From Mesostigma viride (lineage: Eukaryota > Streptophyta > Mesostigmatophyceae > Mesostigmatales > Mesostigmataceae): DNA of 64,000 bases. The DNA lies in NCBI GenBank assembly GCA_009746045.1, contig RPFO01000165.1:7285735-7349734 (forward strand). The letters run 5' to 3'. A program made the translations under genes and the position numbers. Shown in pieces: positions 11,911-21,961 of the stretch; the first letter of the stretch is position 1; the number at the start of each line of letters is the position of its first letter. The notes under the pieces were generated by a model, which did no database searches, was not told the DNA's origin, and saw only the letters and a list, made by a program, of their open reading frames with translations.

Positions 11911-12927
11911 GGGCATGGCAGACGACACCACCCTCTTCGAGGACACTGGGCGCGTGCAGACATGGCTTGACTGCCTGGCTATCGAGGCCCGTGCAGTGGG
12001 GCTTGAGGTCAGCAAGAAGACAGAGGCCCTGGCGGTTGGGCTCACCCACTCACCGCCACCCCTCTATCTCCTCGACGGCTCTCGAGTCCTGTATCGGGAC
12101 CGCGTCAAGCTGCTGGGCAGCCTGCTCCCCAGCTGCGAGGTTGATGTGGACCATCGCATCTCCCTCGCCTGGCACGCTTTACGCCAGTACCGGGCCCTGT
12201 GGCGCAAGCCCCTGGGCAAGATCGAGAAACAGACCTGTTCAAGGTCCTCGTCCTTCCTGTTCTCACGTATGGGGCCGAGACGTGGACCCTCACCGCCGAC
12301 CTGGCCCGCAAGCTGGACGGCGCGGTCACCAACATGCTGCGTTCCATTTTCAGAGTAGGATATGCTGCTCATGTCCGCAATGAGGACCTGTACCAGGGCA
12401 TGCCATATATCACCAGCGCCATTAAGCAGCGGCGCCTGCAGCTAGTAGGGCACCTAGCTCGCACAAACAGGTAGACACCTCACGTGGCCCCCCCGCGGGA
12501 CTGCGACCAGCTCAGCCTGGCCGGCACCAGTCCTGACGTGGGCCGGGCCCCGTGATCGATGTTAGACGCCGCAAGGCCCGCACCTTCAAAGAACAGCTAG
12601 TAGAGGACATGGGGGGCGTAGGCCTCTCCGTGATTTGGAAGAAGATGATGGACAAGGCCATGCAAGTGGGCCCAGGTCATAGAGGACAATGAGCCCCCCC
12701 CAGTGGGGAAGCGCCCGCGTGTGCAAACCCATGGGAGGCACGCCAGTGCTGTATAGGTAGATGTTGTAGTTAGTAATGCTGTTAGAAAGATGTCGTAGGT
12801 AGCTGATGTAGATAGCTTAGACCGGTATAGGACTGTTTGCACCCAGCCACCCACCCATCCATCCATCGGGGTTAATGCTCCGTGACTCCCCAACGGGAGC
12901 ACGAGTCTAATTAATTAATTAATTAAT
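11911..12927 (+). mobile_element. LINE family A, 5'-truncated copy with reverse transcriptase C-terminus
   Basis: The copy starts at the reverse-transcriptase active site (MADDTTLFED, equivalent to the xADD box) and continues through RT and C-terminal sequence (LTYGAETW, IKQRRLQLVGHLART). It ends with KARTFKEQLVEDMGG before the 3' UTR. The frame shifts near 12236, so the polyprotein is broken; stops follow after 12474. The 3' UTR has CATCCATCCATC, then GCTCCGTGACTCCCCAACGG and a (TTAA)n tail at about 12908-12927. Non-LTR elements copy themselves by target-primed reverse transcription; this one is dead through 5' truncation and frameshift. Confidence 0.88.
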
Positions 12928-13059
12928 GGCTTCACAGCAGAGAGTAGCTCTCTGCATAGTAGGCAGAGCTTGGCTAAATTCTTAATGCATCATCCGTGGA
13001 GAGTCCCATGATAGGCGCACATGCGCATAGGCTTGAGCCACGTGCTAAGCTAAGCCTGA

Positions 13060-13650
13060 CTAATCTACCCTACTGCTATATTCCCTAGACTGGGGTTGCT
13101 GGGGTTGCTGGGGTGGCAGGGGGCGCCTGCCATGCGGCTTGTGCCTTGTGGTCGACGTGGATGACCGCCCCCCTCCAGTATACTGGTTTCCCCCCTGCGG
13201 TCTGCCGGCCGGAGCTGGAGGTAGGTCGGCCATAGCTCTCGTCGCCGCTGTTGCTGTGCCTGGGTCAAGTCGTCGTCCAGCGTGTAGGAAGTCCCCGAGA
13301 GCTTCTTGCGGCATTTAAGAAACGACAGCTTATCCGCCATGTATTAAAGGTGAGGAGCAGGGGAGCCGAGCCAGCCTTATACTCCGCGCGCGGGGAAGGC
13401 GGACAGCCGACATCCGCAGCTCACCAGTGAGTTGCATGAGGGTAAGAATGTCGCGCTTAAACGCTATGGCAAGAGACTCCGAGTTCTCACCTCAGGTGCC
13501 GGCTGGTCGAAGTGCTTGGCGATGATGTTGTGGCTGCGGTGGGTGAGGTCGGCCTCCTCGCGGAGGTCGAGCGTTTGAAACCTATGCGGTGTTGTAATGT
13601 TCAAGACATTGTCTGTATTTACAAGAATGGCTGGCCGAACAACCAAGGGC
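13060..13650 (-). pseudogene. LINE ORF1-like fragment, broken
   Basis: The minus strand encodes, in pieces, LDLREEADLTHRSHNIIAKH, then AFKRDILTLMQLTGELR, then LDDDLTQAQQQRRRELWP. The last block resembles the C-terminal part of LINE ORF1 RNA-binding proteins (two-part DDLTxxQxxxRxxL pattern). A related but diverged copy lies at 46985-47795, which supports a repeat origin. Stops and frame changes separate the pieces. Confidence 0.65.
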
Positions 13651-13757
13651 TGTCAACTACTAAGCATCAATGAGACAACAAGCATGATTCAATAGGCACC
13701 AACATAAATTCGGTGTCCCCCGCACAACACTCGCGCTATTAATTAATTAATTAATAG

Positions 13758-14014
13758 ACACGTGACTGCGTCACGTGAGCATAAGTCCTCAGTGGGAGGG
13801 GAACATATGGGATGGAATGGATGGTGTAAGCTATCTAGGTCCTAGTTACAGGGGTGTGGGCACTCGCGCTATGTGTTCTACTATCATAGGAAATTATGAC
13901 TGATATCCTATGCCCTAGATAGCTACACTGTCCATGCACCCCATGGATGTCCCATCTTCATTTCCCTGAGCACTTATCAAGGAGCTCTGATGCTCACGTG
14001 ACGCAGTTACGTGT
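13758..14014. mobile_element. 257-bp foldback MITE
   Basis: Terminal inverted repeats of about 25 bp (ACACGTGACTGCGTCACGTG at 13758; its complement with one mismatch ends at 14014) enclose about 205 bp. Further complementary segments lie inside, including CTAGATAGCT near both halves. There is no coding capacity. The left end sits next to a TTAA microsatellite. I cannot define a target-site duplication. Confidence 0.75.
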
Positions 14015-14427
14015 AAATTATTTTATTTATCAACTAATTAATTCTATACAGTCATAGCCGTCAATGCCAAAGAACAAATTAATTAATGCCAAAGTGATGC
14101 AAGCCGACAATTTCCCGGCGATTCCACCAAATTGGAAAACCTGCGACCATGCCCTCAAGCGACCGACTGCCTTTGTTAATTTCATTGCCGGCCTCTCCCA
14201 AATCTTAATCCATGTGCGGCCACCCTGGAGCTAGCTAGGTCGCATTCATACCAGGTTGTTGACTAGTTCATCACGTCATGGAGACGACATCAACCACGAG
14301 ACGTTTTGAGTGAAGAACTGAGACGAACAACGTCCACCATGGTTGCTCGTGTGCACAGTTCTTTGCGCAAATCTCGCACAAACAATTAACTGACGGCATG
14401 CCAGCACATTCGGCACAAAGTATCACG
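14015..14427. other. Spacer without a recognised gene
   Basis: An AT-rich spacer with short TTAATTAA stretches near 14035 and 14082. No coding exon or RNA gene is seen. Confidence 0.5.
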
Positions 14428-14797
14428 TATATCTCGCAAGGCCCGCACCTTCAAAGAACAGCTAGTAGAGGACATGGGGGGCCTAGGCCTCTCTGTGATT
14501 TGGAAGAAGATGATGGACAAGGCCAAGTGGGCCCAGGTCATAGAGGACAACGAGCCCCCCCCAGTGGGGAAGCGCCCGCGTGTGCAATCCCGTGGGAGGC
14601 ACGCCAGATAGCTCCCCTAGGGCAGCGTGCGGCTGCCTAGATAGATGTAGTAGTTAGAATGCTGTTAGATAGATGTAGTATGTAGCCGATGTAGATAGAT
14701 TAGACCGGTAGGACTGTTTGCACCCATCCATCCATCCATCGGGGTTAATGCTCCGTGACTCCCCAACGGGAGCACGAGTCTAATTAATTAATTAATA
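14428..14797 (+). mobile_element. LINE family A, 3' end copy
   Basis: This carries the last about 58 ORF2 codons (KARTFKEQLVEDMGG, then VIWKKMMDKAKWAQVIED) with a stop at about 14609, the same 3' UTR as the copy at 12560-12927, the CCATCCATCCATC tract and a TAATTAATTAATTAAT tail. Everything 5' is missing. Confidence 0.88.
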
Positions 14798-14917
14798 TCT
14801 GGCAATATTATCAATTCACCAGAAATATACCGTGCGCAGCAAATTTTGCCGACCTTGCATGACGTAAGCCAATGCCACCATATGCATTGGCGTATATGTC
14901 CAACAGCATGTCTTGGC

Positions 14918-15185
14918 CCTTCTTTGGACTGCCATGCAGAACAAGACGCGGTGGAAGAGGATTGTCAAGGCTCACACGCCCGACCCTGTGGGCAAACCAC
15001 CTCCCCCCAAGCGGAGGAGGCGTTTTGATGAGTAGGGTAGTTAGGATTTTTCTAGACTAGCTACTAGATTAGAGTTAGGTTAGTTCGATTACGCGGCTCC
15101 TTCCATCCCACCCATCCATTAAGGAATATGTGCTACATGATCTCCCAACGGAGGCATTAAAAAATTAAATTAAATTAAATTAAAT
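14918..15185 (+). mobile_element. LINE family B, 3' end copy (plus)
   Basis: The C-terminal codons read LWTAMQNKTRWKRIVKAHTP, then PVGKPPPPKRRRRFDE and a stop near 15031. A 3' UTR ending ATGTGCTACATGATCTCCCA follows, then ACGGAGGC and a TTAAAT-type tail. It meets an inverted copy tail to tail. Confidence 0.85.
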
Positions 15186-15480
15186 TATAACATGCCTCCG
15201 TGGGGAGATCATTAAAATTAAATTAAATTATAACATGTCTCCGTTGGGAGATCATGTAGCACATATTCCAGGTTGGATGGGTGGTGTGGAGGAAGCCGCG
15301 TAGTCGAACTAACCTAACTCTAAGCTATATCTAGTCTAGAAAAGCCTATCTACGCTACTCATCAAAACGGCTCCTCCGTTTGGGGGGAGGCGGCTTGCCC
15401 ACAGGGGCTGGCGTGTGCGCCTTGACAATCTTCTTCCACCGCGTCTTGTCCTGCATGGCAGTCCAAAGACGGGAGAGAGC
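15186..15480 (-). mobile_element. LINE family B, 3' end copy (minus)
   Basis: On the minus strand this reads LWTAMQDKTRWKKIVKAHTP, then PVGKPPPPKRRSRFDE, with a stop at about 15355, and ends with the same 3' UTR and tail. A short extra tail fragment (15190-15215) is nested between the two copies. Together with 14918-15185 it forms a large inverted repeat. Confidence 0.85.
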
Positions 15481-16660
15481 ACAACACCGCGAACCCGCCA
15501 AATTTTGACATAAATTAGTGTCCGGATTTCGTCCGAGATCTAGATTTTTCCCGCGCCGCGTGAGACGAAAACGACGAAAACACCCATGGCGGTCGAGCAT
15601 CAGCTAGCGTTCTGAAACCTGCGTCATTTCAGCCGCCTGAGGTGTCAAAACGAAGCTTACATCGCGATTAATCCATGGAATAAGTTTGGAATGATATGCG
15701 CTGTGATTGCGACGAGGGCATTGAGCGGGACAAATATTTTTTTTGCAGCGCACAATTTTTTTCGCGAAATCCAGATTTCTCGGTGGTACGTGTCTCACGG
15801 TCTTGGATACGGGAGGAAACGAAAAACCCGGCACGATAGCTCAGCTTGTTCGTTATAATATTCCCGAAGAGGTTAGTGTTTTCGTTTTTTGAGTTTCGCT
15901 TTTAATTTTCCGGCATTTGCGTGAATAAACTGGGGGGTGCGAAATCCGTCTGTTTCTTGCGTCATGCAATGCATATCTTTATCGTCAGATAATTACCTCT
16001 TTAGGCTATGCCCGACCTTCCTATACTGCCAGCCTGCGGCAATAAGCCAGCAGGACATATGGCGTGCACGAGATTCCGCGCAAAGGTCCCTAATGGTCTC
16101 CCGGCTGTGCAATAAGTGCGGTAAAAACTGCGAAAATTGCTTATAATGCCTGTAGAAAGCTCTTTGCGACAGTGTTTTCCAAGCGAGTTTATCGTTCTTT
16201 TGACGCCCGATACAAAAGGCAAAGGGGGGCATCGTTTTTAATTAGTCGGCATGCGGTTTCGAGGTGTGATGGGCCGGGCAGAGGACCTCGCCACGACACG
16301 CTGGGTTCAAGCTTCGCATCTCCCGGCAGCCATAAAGAAGCGCAGATTAAGCGAGGTGAGCGAGCTAGAGGGCCCAGGATCGCTGCTAACGCAAGGCAGC
16401 TTCTCAAAGGGTAGAGAGCTGGATTAATAAGACGTTCTCAAGTGCATTTTGCAGTGGTTATTGCCACCTTGTCCAGATATTTGCCCTCGTCTTTCTGATT
16501 TAAAGACTGTTTTAAAGAGGGATAGGATAACGTTTCCAACGTTGTTGCTCATTCATTAAAGTAAAGAAAGAGCCTTTTCAGTTGCTGACAACGAGATGGA
16601 AGCTGCCTCATGCAAACTACCCATGCAATGCAAGTGATGCAACGTGAGGCCATGCATGGC
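15481..16660. other. No recognisable gene
   Basis: Small open frames on both strands have no recognised domain and no clear splice structure. I found no tRNA cloverleaf or rRNA block. The AT content is moderate and there is no obvious tandem repeat. Confidence 0.45.
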
Positions 16661-16679
16661 TAACGTTGACTTCATGCGT

Positions 16680-17965
16680 GAGTTGGGCAGGTGGCTGGCT
16701 AGGTGTGTGGCTGGCTAGGTGAACGGGGCGTGTATGGAGGGACCTGATGGTGCGGGCGTGCGAGGGCAAGTGGGCGGGCACATGCCTGGCTGGTTTGGGT
16801 GTTGGGTGGTTAGGTGGTTTGGTGATCGGGTTGTTGAGTGGTTAGGTGGTTAGGTAGTTGTGTAGCTGGTTGATTGGTTGGTTGGTTGTTCAGTTGCCCT
16901 GGAAGTCTTGGGTGGGAGGCTTAGGCTGTAGATGCTTCAAGGGATTCCTAGACATGGGTGGGTTCAATGGCAGGTGGCTGGCTGAAAGGTGGATGCCTTG
17001 GTAAATGGCTGGCCGAGTAGCTGGGAGCACAGGCAGGTGGAGAGGGTGGGTGGATGGGTGGCTGGTCATGATGGGTAGACGAGTGTTAGGGTGATCGGTT
17101 GTAGGCAGATGGCCAGGTGTCTGCGTGATGATAGGCTTTGGAGACTCCTAAGTGGGTGGGTAGTTAGATGTGTGAGTGAAACAATTGCATGGGTTTGAGG
17201 ATGGTGGGTTAGTGGTTGGGTGGTTAGGGATGCGTGTGGGTGGGTGGGTTGGTGGATGGGCCATTGGTGGTTGGTGGCTGGTGGATGTGTAGATGACTAG
17301 GTGTGGGTCGGTGGGCGAAGGGACGGGTAGATGGGCGGGTGGGCGCACAGATATGGATGCGTGGGTGGGTTTATGGTTGGGACCGACTTACCTGATATCG
17401 CTGGTGAAGGGCTGTGCAGGTTGGGGGTGAGGTGGGGGGTGGCTGGCTGAGAAAGTGCATGTGTGGGTGGGTCAGTGGGTATAAGGGTGGGGGGGCACTG
17501 AGTGGTTGAGTGGGTGGGTGGGTGGGTGGGTCAAGGGTGGGTGGCCGGATGGTGCATATGGGGCATGCTGGCTGGGTGTTTAGGTGGTTGGGTGGTTGGG
17601 TGGTTGGCTCATTGGATGGGTGAGTGCTTCCTTATTACCTATTATAGGTGTGTGGGTGCAAGCGCAGGTGCCTTGCTGGGTGGGTGAATGTCCAAGTGGG
17701 TTGGTTAAGCTGGTTGGGTGCCTAGGTGCATGCGTGGTTATATAATAAGGTGGGTTAGCACGTGCACGGCTGGCTGGCTGGCTTTGGTCACTAGGTGGGT
17801 GGACGTGTGGGTGGCTGGGTGCACGGGCGCGCAAGAGTGTAAGCAGTTCATTGGGTGGGTGACCAGGTGGCTGCATGGGTGGGTTACTGCATGGGTGGCT
17901 CGGTGCCCACAAAGCACAAGAGATGGAGACATGGGATATGCCAATTCCATATCACGTGAGCATAC
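16680..17965 (+). repeat. TGGG/TGGT-rich dispersed element, copy 1
   Basis: A long stretch of degenerate GGTGGGTGGGTGG and GGTTGGTGG motifs with higher-order structure. From about 17160 to 17965 it aligns throughout with the reverse complement of 56645-57490, sharing features such as GGGATGCGTGTGGGTGGG, GGTGGATGTGTAGATGAC and AGTGGGTATAAGGGTG. It ends near GAGACATGGGATATGCCAAT and GAGCATAC. Open frames inside it are low-complexity and unlikely to be genes. Confidence 0.85.
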
Positions 17966-18404
17966 GTGGATGCCAGGTGACATGTGCCAGCGGCTGGGTG
18001 TCACTTCACCTTGATGTTCGCTCGGCATGTTCTTGACATGTATTACACGTATATATCACGCACGGTGCGTGTTGGTAGCAACCAAATGGCTGTGTTCTAG
18101 TGACGTGGCATGTATTGTCCACCTTTCCTTCCCATTTTGCAATGTGCCAAGTAGTTTAAAGGTATGGTGTTATGGGGTATATATGGACGTGCACTGCGCA
18201 TCACAGCAATGTGGCATACTGGCAATGTCTACCTTACATTATACATTCTGCTAGCTATGGTCACCACTCAGGCATTCACATGCCCCAAGGTTTTGCACGC
18301 TGTTTGTACTAGTCATTCTTGAGTTGCCTGCAAAGAATTAACATGATGTGCCCTAGCTTGGGGAGTGTCTTGGTGGTTAGTGTTGTTAAAATTGTGATAA
18401 AAAA

Positions 18405-18640
18405 GAGCCAAAATGGTGACAAATGCAGGCAAATGTCACCATTTTGGGCTCCGTATGATCTGAATTTTTGCACATGAATTGTGGGGACCCTGTGTCAGGT
18501 GTTGGCATGATGACAATAGGTTTGGGTGTCATTCTGACATTATTTGGATTTAATATTAATTAAAAATTGCCATTTACGACAAATGCTAGCACTATTTTGC
18601 TAGCATTTGTCACTAAATAGGGCTCCGAATGCCCTAGAAC
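18405..18640. repeat. Two related hairpin units
   Basis: Hairpin 1 (about 18409-18447) has arms CCAAAATGGTGACA and TGTCACCATTTTGG. Hairpin 2 (about 18578-18612) has arms GACAAATGCTAGCA and TGCTAGCATTTGTC. Each is followed by GGGCTCCG(T/A)ATG, so the two units are likely diverged duplicates about 170 bp apart. Confidence 0.7.
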
Positions 18641-18825
18641 TTTGTACAAGGTCAGAACAACTCGTATTCGTCACCCTTGCAAAGTTACAGCATAATCTGA
18701 TATCAATTATTGTTGCTATGCAAGTGCAAGTGGTTTAGGTGGCCAGTTTTGGCCTTGGATCTGGAGTTAACTTAAGCAGGGAATACCACGTAAACTTAAC
18801 ATTTTGACTCAACTACTCCACCACT

Positions 18826-19360
18826 AGCCAGACACATCCCGGGGAGTCGTGGGATCCAATCCTAGGTCAATCCAACCATAAACTTGCCATGGGCCAGAAT
18901 TTATGTAAAAAAAAGGCCATTTCAAGGTGTTGTGAGAGTGGATGCGGTACTCAAACTGGGCTGGGACCACAAGGTCGTCCAGCAACATCTGGGTATAGGT
19001 CATGGCATGTTTCCCTACCTTTTTAGGAATGTTCTTGGGGCCAGGCCAGGTCAAAATGTGCCGCCCCGGTTGGCCGAGCCGCTGGGGACCGGCCAGACCA
19101 AGGGCGGTGTCGACCTGGCTGGTGCGAGCAAGATGTCCTACAAATGCTATCCTACGCTGTCTAATCTCGTCCGAAATACGCGGGGAGATCATGTAGCACA
19201 TATTCCATGATGGATGGGGTGGAGGGAGCCGCGTGAACGAACTATCCTAACTCTAAGCTATCTAGAAAATCCTAACTACACTACTCATCAAAACGCCTCC
19301 TCCGCTTGGGGGGAGGGGGCTTGCCCACAGGGCACGGAGGCATGTTATAATTTAATTTAA
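18826..19360 (-). mobile_element. Composite LINE fragments (family B related)
   Basis: On the minus strand 18826-19190 encodes ISDEIRQRRIAFVGHLARTS, then PKKVGKHAMTYTQMLLDDL, typical of LINE ORF2 C-terminal sequence. At about 19190 this is joined directly to a family B 3' UTR (19183-19325, minus), which is followed by a plus-strand B tail (19331-19362). The segments do not match a single intact element, so this is a rearranged mosaic. Confidence 0.7.
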
Positions 19361-19365
19361 TTTAA

Positions 19366-21106
19366 CCCGTGTTTTTTTAATTAGAACGCGATATATCGCG
19401 TTGTAAGCTTTTTTTAGAACGCGTATAGCACCTAAGGAAAATTTTTTTTCATGGTCATGTATATACTTTCCTGAAAGCCCATAAATCAAAGGATTTTTTG
19501 AGCTACTCAGACCTACAAACTGCTTATTCATTAGAGAGATACACTGGTTTGAATACAGGGGGGTCTGACCATGACCGCGATTTCTTGACCCTAGGTCACA
19601 AGTCATGCGCTTATTCACAAATGGTTCATGAAAAAAATCTGGCTTCTTGCACGAGCTATGGGCAACATATGCAGGCTCTGTGAAACAAAACTCAGGCCCA
19701 TTGGGCCACTGGAGCTATTTTTCATTAGCATCACAATTACAACGCAGTACAACGCAGTGGGAAACATGAGAGCCCTTGACAACATTACGCAACGACCCGA
19801 GCCCCATAAACGGGGCCATAGTGAGCTTGGAGGGTCAAAACGTTGAACATAGGCGTTGTATAAGTTATACAGCATCAAACATGCATCAAACATCATGACT
19901 GGATGACCTAATATGACTGAATCAGGCAGCCATAGCCAAAGCATCATCCACTCTCACAACGTGTTGAGCACATGCCTCGTGGGAATGGAGGTGCTGGGTT
20001 TTCATTCCATAACGCGTGCAATACTGAAAGAAAGAGGCACGTGTAATGCAAGGCTTGGATAGGTTGAGTGATCCATGAGCTTACATGCAGGCAAAGATGA
20101 CGCTGGAATGCATGCTAGCAAATGGTGGCAAGATGCTAACAACACATGATTATATGTACACCATGATTATGGGCACCCAGCTGATCTTCTTGCACAATCA
20201 ACGCAGTATAAACCATCAACATCCAATCCTCACGATATATGCACGGCTTGACGACGTATACAGCACCTAAATACTGCACAACTGCAACCTGCTATGGCTG
20301 ACATGCAAGCAACGTCGAGTAGGATGGCGGTCTTAGAGAGGCTGGGCAGAGGTCGGTAGAAATAAGTGGAAAACTGGCAGAAACTAGGTAGAAACACGAT
20401 ATACTTACGCCTGCAAGCACTATTGAGCCGGTGGCAGAGGCCATTTCCAGGAAAATACAGCATACCGTAGCAATAGCCACGGTCACGCCTTACGCTATTT
20501 GCAGGCACCATCATGCCCGGAGCTACCCAATAAAAGTCTGCACAAATCTCGGTTTAGCCGAGAGTCCGGGCGTTCGGAATGAATAAACATGTGTTAAGAA
20601 GTCGAAACACCATGGAAATACCAAGCATGGTGCCGCAGCAGACCCGAGTCTTGACGTAATAATATGTATGCCGGTTTCCAGGGTTTCCGCATGAAAGTTG
20701 GGTGAGAAACTGGAAAAAACTACGTTTCCTTTGCCCCAGTACCTCAACAAACTCGTAGAAACCTAATTATCAACCTTTGAACGCATCATCATGGTCGTGC
20801 TACCCAACAGCCACTGAAATTCGCGCGAAAACTGGCGAGATCTACCTGCCGCCATCGCCGTCGTCTTCACCTTCGTCCCGCGAAAATGCCTGATTTCAGT
20901 GGTACATATTTGTTTGCAGCTGTCACAAAAAAAATACCAAAAATACCAGGATTTTTTCTTGAATTCTATGAGATGTTTCTGACCTATCTTGAAAGTTTCA
21001 GACCAAAAATCGCATGTTTAATAGGTTTGCCACGTGTCAGATTACAACGCGATACATCGCGTTCTAACCCTACAACGCGATGTATCGCGTTGTAAAAAAA
21101 CACGGG
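19366..21106. mobile_element. piggyBac-like non-autonomous DNA transposon (1,741 bp)
   Basis: The ends are perfect 13-bp terminal inverted repeats, CCCGTGTTTTTTT at 19366 and its complement ending at 21106. They are flanked on both sides by TTAA (19362-19365 and 21107-21110), the target duplicated by piggyBac-type elements, whose TIRs also usually begin with C residues. Subterminal 18-bp palindromes AACGCGATATATCGCGTT (19385) and two variants (21046, 21074) lie just inside the ends. The interior contains only short open frames; I do not recognise a DDD transposase, so mobility would need an enzyme supplied elsewhere. The left end is inserted in the tail of a family B LINE. TTAA is also the expected target for Kolobok elements, so the superfamily is an inference. 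Confidence 0.82.
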
Positions 21107-21357
21107 TTAATGTCTTGGCATGCATTCCGTACTGCCCAGTGTACAGTGCCAAAATATCAACAGATAGAGATGGCTATACGCTTAGCTTCCTTGCCCACGC
21201 TCCTTTTTTGATATGTTCACACGGGTCTTATTGCACAGACCTTGCCGGATCGTTTATCGTGTCCTATTGCTACTGTGGCATGCCTTAGGCATGAAGGAGA
21301 AAGGGGGTCTCTGCCCTTTCTTCCTGTTGTGCACATACAGGGATCAAAAGCACTTCG

Positions 21358-21418
21358 GTGCTCCGTGACTCCCCAACGGGAGCACGAGTTTAATTAATTG
21401 ATTAATTAATTAATCAAC
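21358..21418 (+). mobile_element. LINE family A 3' terminus only
   Basis: GCTCCGTGACTCCCCAACGG, then GAGCACGAG and a TTAATTAATTGATTAATTAA-type tail. Only the last about 60 bp of family A are present. Confidence 0.8.
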
Positions 21419-21961
21419 AGATACAGTATCTTTGGAATTGCCGATTGCACAGTACAGCCTCGGCACCAGCACCAAGGGGCAATTTGTCAACCGCCAAAGT
21501 CTCATGGACATAAAAGTAATGGTGCCAGTCATTTCCACGCGTAAATCCGCCGCTACGGTCCGGCATGCGACATAACTGACTTGGCCCAGCGGGCAAAATC
21601 GATCACAAAGCACAAAATTCTCACTGGACTGTGGGGGAAACATGCCTGCAAGGTTATATGCCGCTAGCGCGGCGAACCTACTATAAATCTAACAATAGTC
21701 CACAGAACACCTCCCCATGCCAACGCCTCTGGTAACCATGGCTGCTCTTGCCGAGCCGCGAAACATTTCGAACAGCATTATGTATAATAAATTATACACA
21801 TGAACGTTGCCTGTCTGATGACTACGAACGTCACCTTGCTCATGTCCTTAATTGGGGTCCATGCCTTCCTATGGTCTGGGGTTGTCAATTACTAGCATGT
21901 AGAATTCCTCTGTCTTCCTAACTAACCAGCAAGTCCTGGCAGAGCAGTATCACCACTGACA

